Positions 15,462 to 23,605 are shown, counted from the first letter of the stretch. The stretch is DNA of 27,290 bases from Chitinophagaceae bacterium UBA4857 (GCA_002399735.1 DHEF01000005.1:1-27290); one strand, 5' to 3'. Notes: generated by a model not told the origin, from the sequence alone. Translations and numbers: made by a program.

Positions 15462-16844
15462 TTATTCTATAACTGTTTCTTTCGGAAAACTATCCGCTAA
15501 ACTTGTTTCTCTGTACAGTGATTTATGTCCAATAAAGAAAATACTGTAATGAATAACGGAATAAAAAATCACTAAAAACAAGGTTTCCATATCAAACTTT
15601 TCTCCCATCAGTTTCCACATAGAATCGTCGTAATATTTTGACATATCCCATATATCATTAATTATATAAGCAAGGGAGGCCAAAATGGCCATTAATATAA
15701 CTCGTTTATAATGCGCCAAAACAAAAGTTACTATACTATATAAAACAATAAAGTATAAAGCATCGGTAAACTTTTTATCCTTATACAGCCATGCATACAA
15801 GGCCAATATAAACAAACAAGATGCTATAAAATGTAGCAATCGTTGTTTGCCAAAATATTCGTGTGCTTTAGCTTTAATCCAGTTTTTTGCCTCTACAAAT
15901 GCCATTGTTAAATACCCTGCAATATTTATAACCGGCACCCAACTTATAAAACCAAAAAAGCCATAGTAATTACCAAATGTATTACTTCGCCTCTCAATAG
16001 TGTTACCAATAAATGAAGTACTTACTAAAACCGGTAGTGTAATACAAGCTCCTTCTAAAAGTACAAACCAGTTAAAGTCAAATATAAATGAAAAGCTCAT
16101 TTTTATAATGCTGTACACCAGTGTTAATGTAGCAAATATAAACACACTATAGGCTACAAAAAATGAAGGTAAAAACTGTTTTCTTACCATATCTACTCCT
16201 TCTGGCAATCTTAATAAATGTTGGTTATTTTTAACCCGGTTTATTAAATGCAAAAAGGCCAGTAAAAAAGCAACATCCTTAATTGTGTACAATACCGCTA
16301 ATATAAACGAGTACAAAACTTCCTGCCAATTGCCTGTTATATTAATCCTTTCCAGTATTCCCAGGTTAGCATTATCCATGGTAACAATGGTAGCAATACC
16401 AATTAAAAAGGTTAACAGCCATTGCTTTTTACCTTTTATACCTTCGGCTTTACCATACAGTAATGGGATAAGTATAAAATAGCTAATTATAAAAAAACGG
16501 TTTACCCAAAGGTTAATAGTCGCTGTGTTTTTATCAAACACATAACTCATGTAATAATCCAGCGATAGTTTAATATCTTTTTTCAACATCAACTCTGCAA
16601 AAACCAGTAACCCTATTATAATAAAAGGAAACCATTTTTTCCGCACCAAAAAATAACTACCCCATACTGCTGTTGTTAATAAAACAAAGTTTATATTATT
16701 AAAAGTCGGGGATTCAGCTAACTCAGCAGCTATAAAGGGTGTAAAAAAAAGTACCAGCCTTATTAAAAAACAAAAAGCAATCAGCCATTTGATATTTGTA
16801 ACCAGTCTTAATTGTTTCTCAGAAAAAAACAGATTTAAACTCAT
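15462..16844 (-). CDS. Polytopic membrane protein, unknown function
   Basis: A 460-aa protein with about a dozen hydrophobic segments spread evenly over its length (for example LIAFCFLIRLVLFFTPFIAA, FVVAYSVFIFATLTLVYSII-like and LFLVIFYSVIHYSIFFIG). No transporter, kinase or glycosyltransferase motif is recognised. It starts 53 bp after folB. That gap contains a promoter box (16890-16897) and a perfect 9-bp dyad, so it can be transcribed independently of folB and ADC. Arginine codons are mixed and give no sign of recent transfer. Function unknown. Confidence 0.7.
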   Translation of the reverse strand: MSLNLFFSEKQLRLVTNIKWLIAFCFLIRLVLFFTPFIAAELAESPTFNNINFVLLTTAVWGSYFLVRKKWFPFIIIGLLVFAELMLKKDIKLSLDYYMSYVFDKNTATINLWVNRFFIISYFILIPLLYGKAEGIKGKKQWLLTFLIGIATIVTMDNANLGILERINITGNWQEVLYSFILAVLYTIKDVAFLLAFLHLINRVKNNQHLLRLPEGVDMVRKQFLPSFFVAYSVFIFATLTLVYSIIKMSFSFIFDFNWFVLLEGACITLPVLVSTSFIGNTIERRSNTFGNYYGFFGFISWVPVINIAGYLTMAFVEAKNWIKAKAHEYFGKQRLLHFIASCLFILALYAWLYKDKKFTDALYFIVLYSIVTFVLAHYKRVILMAILASLAYIINDIWDMSKYYDDSMWKLMGEKFDMETLFLVIFYSVIHYSIFFIGHKSLYRETSLADSFPKETVIE

Positions 16845-16866
16845 AGATCAGTACGGATTTACCAAG

Positions 16867-16887
16867 TATGTTTATACAATAAACATA
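16867..16887. promoter_or_regulatory. Perfect dyad TATGTTTAT-ACA-ATAAACATA
   Basis: Nine-base perfect arms with a 3-base centre lie just downstream of the minus-strand -7 box, across the predicted start and early leader of the membrane-protein gene. The position and symmetry suit a repressor operator. Confidence 0.5.
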
Positions 16888-16889
16888 AG

Positions 16890-16920
16890 CAAAATTATTA
16901 GCGAACAAGATTAATTTCAA
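16890..16920 (-). promoter_or_regulatory. Minus-strand promoter TTG-N20-TAATTTTG
   Basis: On the minus strand TTG (16920-16918) and TAATTTTG (16897-16890) are 20 bases apart; the box adjoins the folB stop codon. It would drive the 460-aa membrane protein. Confidence 0.5.
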
Positions 16921-17266
16921 CAACAGCACTCCCATTAAAATCGGCAATAGGTGGCTTTGTTTTCTCAAGTGATACCCGCACATCAAATACCTGTGCGTAT
17001 TGTAGCAATATTTTTTGAGCAATTTGTTGTACAACCGTTTCCAGTAAATTAACCGGTATGGCCATTACTTCCTGTATAATAGCATACAGTTGCCCATAAT
17101 CAATCGTATCCTCCAATGATACTATCTGTGCATTGGATGTACGATACTTAGCCGATACATTAATAATAAAATCATTCCCTTCTACCCTTTCCTGTGGATA
17201 CAATCCGTGGTATGCCCTGAAGTGAACATTTTGCAGTGTAATAGTAAAAACAGGTTCCGGTATCAT
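16898..17266 (-). CDS. folB: Dihydroneopterin aldolase
   Basis: A 122-aa enzyme of folate synthesis that splits 7,8-dihydroneopterin into 6-hydroxymethyl-dihydropterin and glycolaldehyde in the cytoplasm. The family pattern is intact: LQNVHFRAYHGLYPQERVEG with the pterin-side E26, TIDYGQLYAII with Y57, the LLETVVQQIA helix with E76, and EKTKPPIADF with K104-P105. The length is normal for the tunnel-fold octamer. It lies 179 bp downstream of the arginine decarboxylase stop, and a weak hairpin between them may reduce read-through. No exact promoter box was found directly upstream. Confidence 0.93.
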   Translation of the reverse strand: MIPEPVFTITLQNVHFRAYHGLYPQERVEGNDFIINVSAKYRTSNAQIVSLEDTIDYGQLYAIIQEVMAIPVNLLETVVQQIAQKILLQYAQVFDVRVSLEKTKPPIADFNGSAVVEINLVR

Positions 17267-17297
17267 GTTATTATTTTACTCCTTTAAAAAAATGCGT

Positions 17298-17318
17298 CGG
17301 TTTGTAAAGACAAAACCG
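17298..17318 (-). terminator. Possible terminator or attenuator between ADC and folB
   Basis: On the minus strand CGGTTTTG and CAAACCG pair with one bulged T around a TCTTTA loop; a T-run comes five bases later. The gap before the T-run makes it a weak candidate. Confidence 0.35.
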
Positions 17319-17445
17319 AAATAAAACTGAAGTGCGTAAGCTTTGTAATCCTTGTATAAAAATAAAAACTTTCAATAAAGCAACCATGTCACTCTACCGA
17401 AAGTTTATAAAGGCTATTAAAAAATAAAAAATGGGGTGCTATTGC

Positions 17446-18843
17446 TTATTTGTATCCCAAAATTTTCAACATACTTTGTGCCGTTTGTTGTTTGGCATAT
17501 ACCCAATCCACCAACTTACCATTTTTATCCTGCTCCACAATAATATGCTGTGGCGACGGAATAAGACAGTGTTTAATACCGCCATAACCACTTATCTGAT
17601 CCTGGTAAGCTCCTGTGTGAAAAAAGCCTACATACAACGGTTCTTCGCTATTTACCTTTGGTAAAAACACTTCATTAATATGTTCTTCGGAGTCATAATA
17701 ATCATGACTGTCACAGGTAATGCCTCCCAACACTACCCGCTGATATTCTTCGTGCCACTTATTAATGGGCAGCATTAAAAATTTTTCACCAATACCCCAT
17801 GTATCAGGTAAAGTTGTAATAAACGATGAGTCAATCATATACCATGTCTCACGATCGTTCTGTACTTTCTCGCTGGTTACTTTGTAAATATGTGCCATGC
17901 TTTCGCCAACCGTAAAGCTGCCAAACTCGGTGTAAATATTAGGCATCGGCACGTTCGATTTTTTACAAACTACCTTTATGTTACGCACAATCTCGTTAAT
18001 CATAAACTGATAGTCGTACTCAAAACCTAAAGAGTGTTTAATAGGAAAACCGCCGCCAATGTTAATGGAATCTAGCTCTGGACAAATTTTCTTTAGCTGA
18101 CAATACAGGTTTAGTATTTTATTCAACTCACTCCAGTAATAAATATCATCTTTAATCCCCTTGTTTAAAAATATATGTAACATTTTTAATTGAAACTTAC
18201 TTTCGTAACCCTCAATCCTGTCAACATAAAACTCCAGTATATCCTTAGCTCTAATACCTAAACGAGAAGTATAAAAAGGAAACGAAGGTTCTTCCTCTGC
18301 TGCTACACGAATGCCCAGTTTAAATGGCACTTTCACTATTTTAGCATATTCCTTTAACTCATCTTTATTATCCAGTACCGGTGTTACATTATGAAAACCA
18401 TTATTAATTAAACCCGCAATACGGCGGGTATAACCTTTGTCTTTATAACCGTTACAAATAATGTGAATGTCTTTATTAATCTTTTTCTTCTCGTACAATT
18501 TTTTAATAATCTCAATATCGTACCCGTACGACGTTTCCAAATGTATCTGGTGCTTTAACGCCTCCTCTACAACAAATGAAAAGTGAGAACTTTTAGTACA
18601 ATAACAATAGTAGTAGTTACCCTCATAACGATGCTTTTTAAAAGCATTGGCAAACATCTCTTTTGCTTTGTTTATCTGCATCCCAATTTTGGGTAAATAG
18701 GTAAGCTTCATGGGCGTACCATATTTATCAATCAAAGCTTTTATATCCAAACCATTAAAAAACAATTGGCCATCTTTTACATTAATATCCTCTTGTGGAA
18801 AATTAAATGTTTGGTTAACCAGATCGTGGTAAGTATTATTCAT
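17446..18843 (-). CDS. speA: Arginine decarboxylase, PLP-dependent (fold III, Bacteroidota type)
   Basis: A 465-aa PLP enzyme of the alanine-racemase-fold decarboxylases, closely like Bacteroidota proteins annotated arginine decarboxylase. It makes agmatine from arginine, the first step to putrescine and spermidine. Visible features are the PLP lysine in YYCYCTKSSHF (K84), FYTSRLGI, the phosphate-binding SINIGGGFP loop, the EFGSFTVGE segment, the C-terminal catalytic cysteine in GGITCDSHDYY, and FFHTGAYQ. It is shorter than E. coli SpeA (about 650 aa), as is normal for this group. Related decarboxylases of this fold can prefer other basic substrates, so specificity is assigned by resemblance only. 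It has a good promoter 56 bases upstream. Confidence 0.87.
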   Translation of the reverse strand: MNNTYHDLVNQTFNFPQEDINVKDGQLFFNGLDIKALIDKYGTPMKLTYLPKIGMQINKAKEMFANAFKKHRYEGNYYYCYCTKSSHFSFVVEEALKHQIHLETSYGYDIEIIKKLYEKKKINKDIHIICNGYKDKGYTRRIAGLINNGFHNVTPVLDNKDELKEYAKIVKVPFKLGIRVAAEEEPSFPFYTSRLGIRAKDILEFYVDRIEGYESKFQLKMLHIFLNKGIKDDIYYWSELNKILNLYCQLKKICPELDSINIGGGFPIKHSLGFEYDYQFMINEIVRNIKVVCKKSNVPMPNIYTEFGSFTVGESMAHIYKVTSEKVQNDRETWYMIDSSFITTLPDTWGIGEKFLMLPINKWHEEYQRVVLGGITCDSHDYYDSEEHINEVFLPKVNSEEPLYVGFFHTGAYQDQISGYGGIKHCLIPSPQHIIVEQDKNGKLVDWVYAKQQTAQSMLKILGYK

Positions 18844-18899
18844 GTTTTGATGCCCGCATAACGGCGAACGCTTTTTATTTCATTTTATTAATAAAGGAG

Positions 18900-18932
18900 C
18901 AAAATTATAACATTGAATAGTAAAAAGTCAAA
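18900..18932 (-). promoter_or_regulatory. Minus-strand promoter TTTG-N21-TAATTTTG for ADC
   Basis: TTTG (18932-18929) and TAATTTTG (18907-18900) match the Bacteroidota consensus with a 21-base spacer. The leader would be about 53 bases. Confidence 0.65.
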
Positions 18933-18996
18933 ATTTAAAAATTAAAAATATGTTTTCGTTTTGGGGCTGTCAACAGTAGTAATTCTGTTCAGCAGC

Positions 18997-19078
18997 AGTC
19001 CCCGCTTTCTGCAGTAGTGCAACGGCCATGCTGCTTTGCCAACATACGGTTGCAGCTACTACGGTCAATCGGGCAGCC
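18997..19078 (+). repeat. Palindromic dispersed element, copy A
   Basis: 82 bases beginning AGTCCCCGCTTTCTGCAGTA and ending GTCAATCGGGCAGCC. Internally GCAGTAGTGCAACGG pairs with the nearly complementary CGGTTGCAGCTACT region. A second copy, inverted and differing at about ten positions, lies at 27148-27230. Confidence 0.85.
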
Positions 19079-19097
19079 CTTGTGCAGCATATAAGAA

Positions 19098-19190
19098 AGT
19101 CGGGAAGTCAGAGAGATAGAGATTTAGTATTGAATATTGATGATTGAATTAGACGTTGTACCGACTTTCAGACTCTCTGACTTCCCGACT
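19098..19190. repeat. Perfect 18-bp inverted repeat
   Basis: AGTCGGGAAGTCAGAGAG (19098-19115) is exactly complementary to CTCTCTGACTTCCCGACT (19173-19190), with a 57-base AT-rich interval. The right arm lies in the head of composite repeat copy 6, so the left arm is an inverted head fragment. Confidence 0.9.
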
Positions 19191-19391
19191 CCCGGACTTT
19201 CTTTCGATGATTAGCGAACAGAAAGCTGAAGAGTGCGACGCAACAAAAGCTCAATCAGGGGTGGAACGCTGGTAACAAAAATAAAAAGTAGCGATATGCA
19301 GTATTGAGTATACAGTATAAAAATTTGTTTTCTTACGCTAACGTTGAACTTTGGAACATTGAACTTTTGGAACTTCTTCAACCTTATTACA
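19153..19391 (+). repeat. Dispersed composite repeat, copy 6 (full length)
   Basis: It has the head (CCGACTTTCAGACTCTCTGA and CCCGGACTTTC), GATTAGCGA, GAAGAGTGCGACGCAAC, ATCAGGGG, CGCTGGTAACA, an AT-rich spacer with GTATTGAGTATACAGTAT, and the tail with GTTGAACTTTGGAACATTGA and TTGGAACTTCTTCAACC. The order is the same as in the copy at 4621-4870. Confidence 0.8.
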
Positions 19392-19407
19392 ACTGATGCC
19401 ATAAAAC

Positions 19408-19429
19408 AAAAAACCGGCTATAAAGCCGG
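19408..19429 (-). terminator. Rho-independent terminator of rpmI-rplT
   Basis: On the minus strand the stem CCGGCT-TTAT-AGCCGG is followed by six T. It lies about 30 bases after the rplT stop. Confidence 0.88.
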
Positions 19430-19456
19430 CTTCTGTATATTTTTATAACCAGTAAA

Positions 19457-19801
19457 TTATTTTACTGAGTTAACCAGGGTTTTAAAAGTTTCCGGGTTGT
19501 TCATAGCTAAGTCAGCTAAAACTTTACGGTCTAACTCTATACCTTTTTGTTGTAATTTGTTAATGAAAACAGAGTAAGTCATGCCTTCTTCACGTACTGC
19601 TGCGTTAATACGGGCAATCCATAAAGCACGGTATTCTCTTTTCTTTAATTTACGACCTACATACATATAGGTCATACCTTTTTCTACAACGTTTTTGGCA
19701 ACTGTTAATACATTTTTACGTTTACCGTAAAAACCTTTGGCTTGTTTTAATATTTTTTTACGACGAGCTTTTGAAGCTACGGCATTTTTTGAACGAGGCA
19801 T
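19457..19801 (-). CDS. rplT: 50S ribosomal protein L20
   Basis: A 114-aa ribosomal protein that binds 23S rRNA early in 50S assembly and, in several bacteria, represses its own operon by binding the leader. The sequence is typical throughout: VASKARRKKILKQAKGFYGK, YVGRKLKKREYRALWIARIN and the C-terminal RNA-binding part NKLQQKGIELDRKVLADLA. Length is normal. It follows rpmI by 59 bp and ends in a good terminator. Confidence 0.98.
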   Translation of the reverse strand: MPRSKNAVASKARRKKILKQAKGFYGKRKNVLTVAKNVVEKGMTYMYVGRKLKKREYRALWIARINAAVREEGMTYSVFINKLQQKGIELDRKVLADLAMNNPETFKTLVNSVK

Positions 19802-19860
19802 ATTATAAAGAGTTTAAAAAATTAAAAATGAAAATCAACAAATAACTGAACGGGATTCAA

Positions 19861-20058
19861 TTATTTAAGACGTAATAAACGTTTAACAAAGTTTTCGTGT
19901 GTTTTAGATACTACTCCGTCAATACGTAAAGCACGTTTGCGCTTAGTTGATTTTTTTGTTAAGATGTGACGTTTGAAACTCTTTTGGTGAGTGATTTTAC
20001 CAGTGCCGGTTACTTTAAAGCGTTTTTTTGCGCTGGAGTTTGTTTTTACTTTAGGCAT
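19861..20058 (-). CDS. rpmI: 50S ribosomal protein L35
   Basis: A 65-aa, very basic ribosomal protein with the usual MPKVKTNSSAKKRFKVTGTG start and HILTKKSTKRKRALR centre. It is first of the rpmI-rplT pair. The usual partner infC is not upstream; the next gene on that side is a metalloprotease. An AAGG four bases ahead of the ATG (ACAAGGTAAAATG) is a rare Shine-Dalgarno-like match in this window. The gene is preceded by a full consensus promoter and a structured leader of about 105 bases. Confidence 0.97.
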   Translation of the reverse strand: MPKVKTNSSAKKRFKVTGTGKITHQKSFKRHILTKKSTKRKRALRIDGVVSKTHENFVKRLLRLK

Positions 20059-20077
20059 TTTACCTTGTAATTATAAA

Positions 20078-20166
20078 TGATACCCTTGAGGCGTTCCCCA
20101 CGGGGGGATGCTTGTGGAGCCTCTTTAGGAAATAAACAGCCCGAAACCTGTTACGATTTCGGGCTG
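20078..20166 (-). promoter_or_regulatory. Structured 5' leader of rpmI-rplT (candidate autoregulatory element)
   Basis: On the minus strand two structures follow the predicted start. First comes a 10-bp perfect hairpin, CAGCCCGAAA with TTTCGGGCTG (20166-20137), followed by a weak T-rich run. Then GAGGC and GCCTC enclose CCAC...GTGG pairing, which competes with a local CCCC-CCGT-GGGG hairpin. L20 is known to regulate its own mRNA leader in other phyla; whether this RNA does the same is inference. Confidence 0.5.
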
Positions 20167-20197
20167 CAAAGATAATACGTTTTAAAAAGATGACAAA
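20167..20197 (-). promoter_or_regulatory. Consensus promoter TTTG-N19-TATCTTTG for rpmI-rplT
   Basis: On the minus strand TTTG (20197-20194), a 19-base spacer and TATCTTTG (20174-20167) match the Bacteroidota consensus at every defined position. Transcription should begin near 20163, at the base of the first leader hairpin. Confidence 0.8.
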
Positions 20198-20250
20198 GAA
20201 AAGATTTAAAAATATAATCTATTAATTATCATTCGTTTATAACGAATTTA

Positions 20251-22800
20251 TTATTTAGAAGGTTCTAAAGCTTCTTTTATACGATCCTGTAAATCAAGTA
20301 AATGGTTTTTTGTAGCTGCATCGGTCACTAAAGGTGCTGCTGCTTTTACCTCAGCTAATAAAGTACGCAATTGTCCTTTTACTACTGATGGGCCATCGCT
20401 CTTTTTATCAAAACCTGAAGAGATAGTGATGAATGAACCACCCAAGTTAACTTGTTGCGGAGGTGTAATTTTCACTAAATCTGCTAACCTGTTTACCAGG
20501 CTTTTTTGTAATTGTCTGCGGTATGAATCTGTAGCTTTACGTGTAGCTAATTCGCTAAAGATTGTTTTACGTACATCCGTTAACATTTCAGTTGCGGTGT
20601 AAGCATTAGCCGGGCTTTCTGCTTCAAAACGCAACAGGTTGTTAATGGTACTTACGTTTACTAAACCACCTAATGCTCTTTCCTGCAAGCCACCAATTAC
20701 CGCTTGTGGCGTTTGATTAGTTAAGGCAGTTACATTTTCCTGAATAACCCAGGTTGGTGTAGCAAATACGTTTTCTTTAATCCATTGTACAGCTTCTTTT
20801 TGTGTGGCTTTTGCTGTAAAGCCATAAACAGGCCCTGCTTGCTCTATACGTTTTGGTGTACGCTCAATACCACCTACATTACCGGCAACATGGCCAATAT
20901 AACGACCAAACTGACCCGTAACCTGGCTGTACATTTCTGCTAACTCAGTATAATCTTTGTTCGCTTGTTTAGTTATTTGTGGCAACTTAACAATAATGCG
21001 TTTTAAATTTTTAATACCGTAAGTACTTGCTTTCATTGAGTTGTCGCCCAAATCTTCTGTCTGGCTGCGGGGATCGCCTCTGTTACCTTCGCCATCACCC
21101 CACCATAAACGTTTGTTGGCAGTTAACTCTTTAATTACACGTTGGTTTAAAACCGGTACTTCTGCATCAGCAGTTTTTTGATCAGGCATCCAACGATAGC
21201 CCCACTCAATTGCCCATTTGTCATAATCACCAATACGTGGAAACAAACCAACCTGAGAAATATTATCTTCAGGTTGTGCTACGTAGTTAAAACGTGCATA
21301 GTCCATAATAGATGGTGTGTGGCCATTAGCCTCAACCCATGCTTTGTTACGCAGGTTTTCAACAGGTACTGTTGAAGAAGAACCAAAGTTGTGACGTAAA
21401 CCAATGGTGTGGCCAATTTCGTGGCTGCTTACAAAACGGATTAACTCACCCATTAACTCATCTTTTAATTCAATTGACTGAGCTGCCGGATCAACCGCAC
21501 CGGTTTGTACTATATACCAGTTACGTAATAAGCTCATTACATTGTGGTACCAGTTTACATGGCTTTCAATAATTTCACCGCTACGAGGGTCATGAATGTT
21601 TGGACCACTTGCATTAGGAATATCAGAAGGTTTATAAACAATAGCGCTGTGACGGGCATCTTCTAATGAGAAAGTGCTGTCCTGCTCATAAGTTGGTGCT
21701 AATTTACCAACAATAGCATTTTTAAATCCAGCTTTTTCAAAAGCAACCTGCCAGTCGTTAACACCTGCAATAAGATATGGTATCCATTTTTTTGGTGTAA
21801 GCGGGTCTATATAGTAAACAATTTGTTTTTTAGGTTCTACCAGTTCGCCTCTTTTGTATTTTTCAATATCCTCATCTTTAGGCTCTAAACGGTAGCGGGC
21901 AATATAACGGAAACGCTCAATTCCATGAGGGTTTGCATCATAATCTGTAATACTTTGTGTAGTAAAGTAGCCTACCCTGTCATCAAAGTAACGAGGTTTC
22001 ATTGGTACTTTAGGTAATAGTACTAACGATGTGTTTAACTCGTAAGTAACTGGCTGAGAGGTTGCACCACCGCCCATCATTCCACCGCCACCCGCACCAC
22101 CTGCTGTAGGGGTACGGTTATAAGTTTTCTGGGTTTTAATTTCAATGTTGGTTGGGAAAGATTTTGTTGACATTACAAATGATCTGTCAGCAAAAACATT
22201 GCTTAAACCGATTGATCTTTTAGCACCTGCACTAAAAAAGAATACATCATTGTCGCCGCTGATAAAATCAGTTACATCAATTACATAAGTGCTGGAGTCA
22301 CGTCCAAAAGCTTTTACATCAAACGCAGCAGCAATAGGCTGTACGTTGCTGTTTTGTACACTTTTGTACATACCTTCTGTACTGTCTCTACCTGTTTCAA
22401 TAAACGATAACAGTTTTAAGAAAATTTTGTCGCCAGGACCTTTGTCAAACGCAATAGTGCGTTGGTTGATGGCATCGCCGGCATAACTACCTAAACCTGT
22501 AGGTGCTTTACCCAAACGGGCAACCGTTAAAATTTCACGGCCTAATAAATTTCCGGGAATTTCAAAGTAATATTTATTGTCCACAAAGTGAACATCAAAC
22601 ATACCTTTTTGTGTTTTGGCCTTAGCCGTAATAACTTCTTTGTAAGCCTTTGGGCCTGTTGCAGGACGAGCACCCATTGCAGGACTTTTTGTCGAATCAG
22701 CAGCAGGAGCTCCCGCAGGACGACCAGTTTGTCCTGGCCTTTGAGCAACAACTGTAGCTGTTGTAAGCAAAGCAATTGCTCCAATAAAAACCTTATGCAT
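20251..22800 (-). CDS. Secreted zinc-dependent metalloprotease (DUF5117/DUF4953 type)
   Basis: An 849-aa exported protease with Sec signal MHKVFIGAIALLTTATVVAQ. A Pro/Gly/Ala-rich stretch follows, then an N-terminal beta domain (KGMFDVHFVDNKYYFEIPGN, as in DUF5117/5118). The catalytic zincin motif is HEIGHTIGLRH at residues 460-470, an extended HExxHxxGxRH metzincin-like site with three histidine ligands and catalytic E461. SIMDYARFNYVAQPED, about 30 residues later, supplies the Met-turn expected of metzincins. A glycine- and methionine-rich loop (GGAGGGGMMGGG) lies near residue 240. Large predicted proteases of this type are frequent in Bacteroidota; substrates are unknown. The gene stands alone with no exact promoter box seen. 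Confidence 0.9.
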   Translation of the reverse strand: MHKVFIGAIALLTTATVVAQRPGQTGRPAGAPAADSTKSPAMGARPATGPKAYKEVITAKAKTQKGMFDVHFVDNKYYFEIPGNLLGREILTVARLGKAPTGLGSYAGDAINQRTIAFDKGPGDKIFLKLLSFIETGRDSTEGMYKSVQNSNVQPIAAAFDVKAFGRDSSTYVIDVTDFISGDNDVFFFSAGAKRSIGLSNVFADRSFVMSTKSFPTNIEIKTQKTYNRTPTAGGAGGGGMMGGGATSQPVTYELNTSLVLLPKVPMKPRYFDDRVGYFTTQSITDYDANPHGIERFRYIARYRLEPKDEDIEKYKRGELVEPKKQIVYYIDPLTPKKWIPYLIAGVNDWQVAFEKAGFKNAIVGKLAPTYEQDSTFSLEDARHSAIVYKPSDIPNASGPNIHDPRSGEIIESHVNWYHNVMSLLRNWYIVQTGAVDPAAQSIELKDELMGELIRFVSSHEIGHTIGLRHNFGSSSTVPVENLRNKAWVEANGHTPSIMDYARFNYVAQPEDNISQVGLFPRIGDYDKWAIEWGYRWMPDQKTADAEVPVLNQRVIKELTANKRLWWGDGEGNRGDPRSQTEDLGDNSMKASTYGIKNLKRIIVKLPQITKQANKDYTELAEMYSQVTGQFGRYIGHVAGNVGGIERTPKRIEQAGPVYGFTAKATQKEAVQWIKENVFATPTWVIQENVTALTNQTPQAVIGGLQERALGGLVNVSTINNLLRFEAESPANAYTATEMLTDVRKTIFSELATRKATDSYRRQLQKSLVNRLADLVKITPPQQVNLGGSFITISSGFDKKSDGPSVVKGQLRTLLAEVKAAAPLVTDAATKNHLLDLQDRIKEALEPSK

Positions 22801-23127
22801 AGCTAGTTTTTGAGGTGAAAAAAAACGGTTTGAAAAATGATAAGAACTACGCCGCTTATATAAATAGCTAAGTAAAAACGGTAACCAACCGTAGCAACGT
22901 GATGTAAAAGGAAATAAAAAATAAACTCTTTGCTATAATTAAATGCAAGATTTATCTAATACCTAAACACTTGTTTTGACTAAGTTTGAATCCCATGTGA
23001 CGTAAATAGCTACTTTATAAGCAGTTAAAACTGACCTTTTAGACGCCCAAAATAGTTTATTCCTGCGAAACATTCGTAACCGTTCATAATAAAATGCAAA
23101 TTTTCCGTTTATCGAATATTTTTAAGG

Positions 23128-23249
23128 CACCAGCTTTAGTAATCCTAATCATCGTCCCTTGTGTCACTCACTTGTGCACCTGTAACTTTACTCAACATTG
23201 TGCAAGGTGCACCCCGACTTGTCGGCGGTACTGCATATCGCTAATCAGC
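23128..23249 (-). repeat. Dispersed composite repeat, copy 7 (core, minus orientation)
   Basis: On the minus strand it gives GATTAGCGATATGCAGTACC, the hairpin CCGACAAGTCGG, GTGCACCTTGCACAATG, AGGTGCACAAGTGAGTGACA, CAAGGGACGATGAT and GCTGGTG. Compared with copy 4, the hairpin shows a paired change (T..A in copy 4, C..G here) that keeps the symmetry. GTGCACCT and AGGTGCAC again face each other. Confidence 0.8.
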
Positions 23250-23269
23250 AGCAGATTCGCAGTTATTTT

Positions 23270-23308
23270 TGCCACAGAGTAGTGTAGAGAAAACTCCGTG
23301 TAACTGCA
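23270..23308 (+). repeat. Truncated CACAGAG-type element
   Basis: CCACAGAGTAGTGTAGAGAA and ACTCCGTGTAACTGCAAG resemble the inner part of the large palindrome at 23530-23605 but lack the outer arms. Confidence 0.55.
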
Positions 23309-23455
23309 AGCCCGAAGGGCTGATATTATTATAGAAAAATAAAAACATACCATAAATAAAATCCCGAAGGGATGACATTATCCTAATAATATCACCCCTT
23401 CGGGGTTTTGCAACATTTTTTGGTTTCTGCTATAATAATTCCATCCCTTCGGGAT
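23309..23455. repeat. Cluster of four CCCGAAGGG/CCCTTCGGG hairpins
   Basis: AGCCCGAAGGGCT (23309-23321), ATCCCGAAGGGAT (23361-23373), ACCCCTTCGGGGT (23394-23406) and ATCCCTTCGGGAT (23443-23455). The pair flanking the CCC/GGG core differs between units but stays complementary (G-C, T-A, C-G, T-A). The first and last are flanked by inverted AT-rich arms (ATATTATTATAG and CTATAATAAT). Confidence 0.85.
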
Positions 23456-23529
23456 TAAGAAAAGAGTTTTGAATCTTCTGTGCACTGGTGGTGAGACACA
23501 AACCATGGCTTGGATTTGCTGGTATTTTA

Positions 23530-23605
23530 CCACAGCGTTGCACAGAGGTTGTTCACGGAGAAAACTCCGTGTAACTCTGTGGCAAAAACTCCCTTAACGC
23601 TGTGG
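23530..23605. repeat. Large nested palindrome with CACAGAG arms
   Basis: Outer arms CCACAGCGTT (23530-23539) and AACGCTGTGG (23596-23605) are perfect complements. Inside, CACAGAG pairs with CTCTGTG and CACGGAG with CTCCGTG around an AAAA loop. The whole could fold into one long hairpin. Confidence 0.85.

Larger units (their letters stand above)
18844..19456. other. Gene-free stretch with two repeat families
   Basis: 613 bases without a credible gene. From left to right: the ADC promoter (18900-18932), the palindromic element (18997-19078), an 18-bp inverted repeat enclosing AT-rich sequence (19098-19190), a full composite repeat (19153-19391), and the rplT terminator (19408-19429). Confidence 0.75.
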
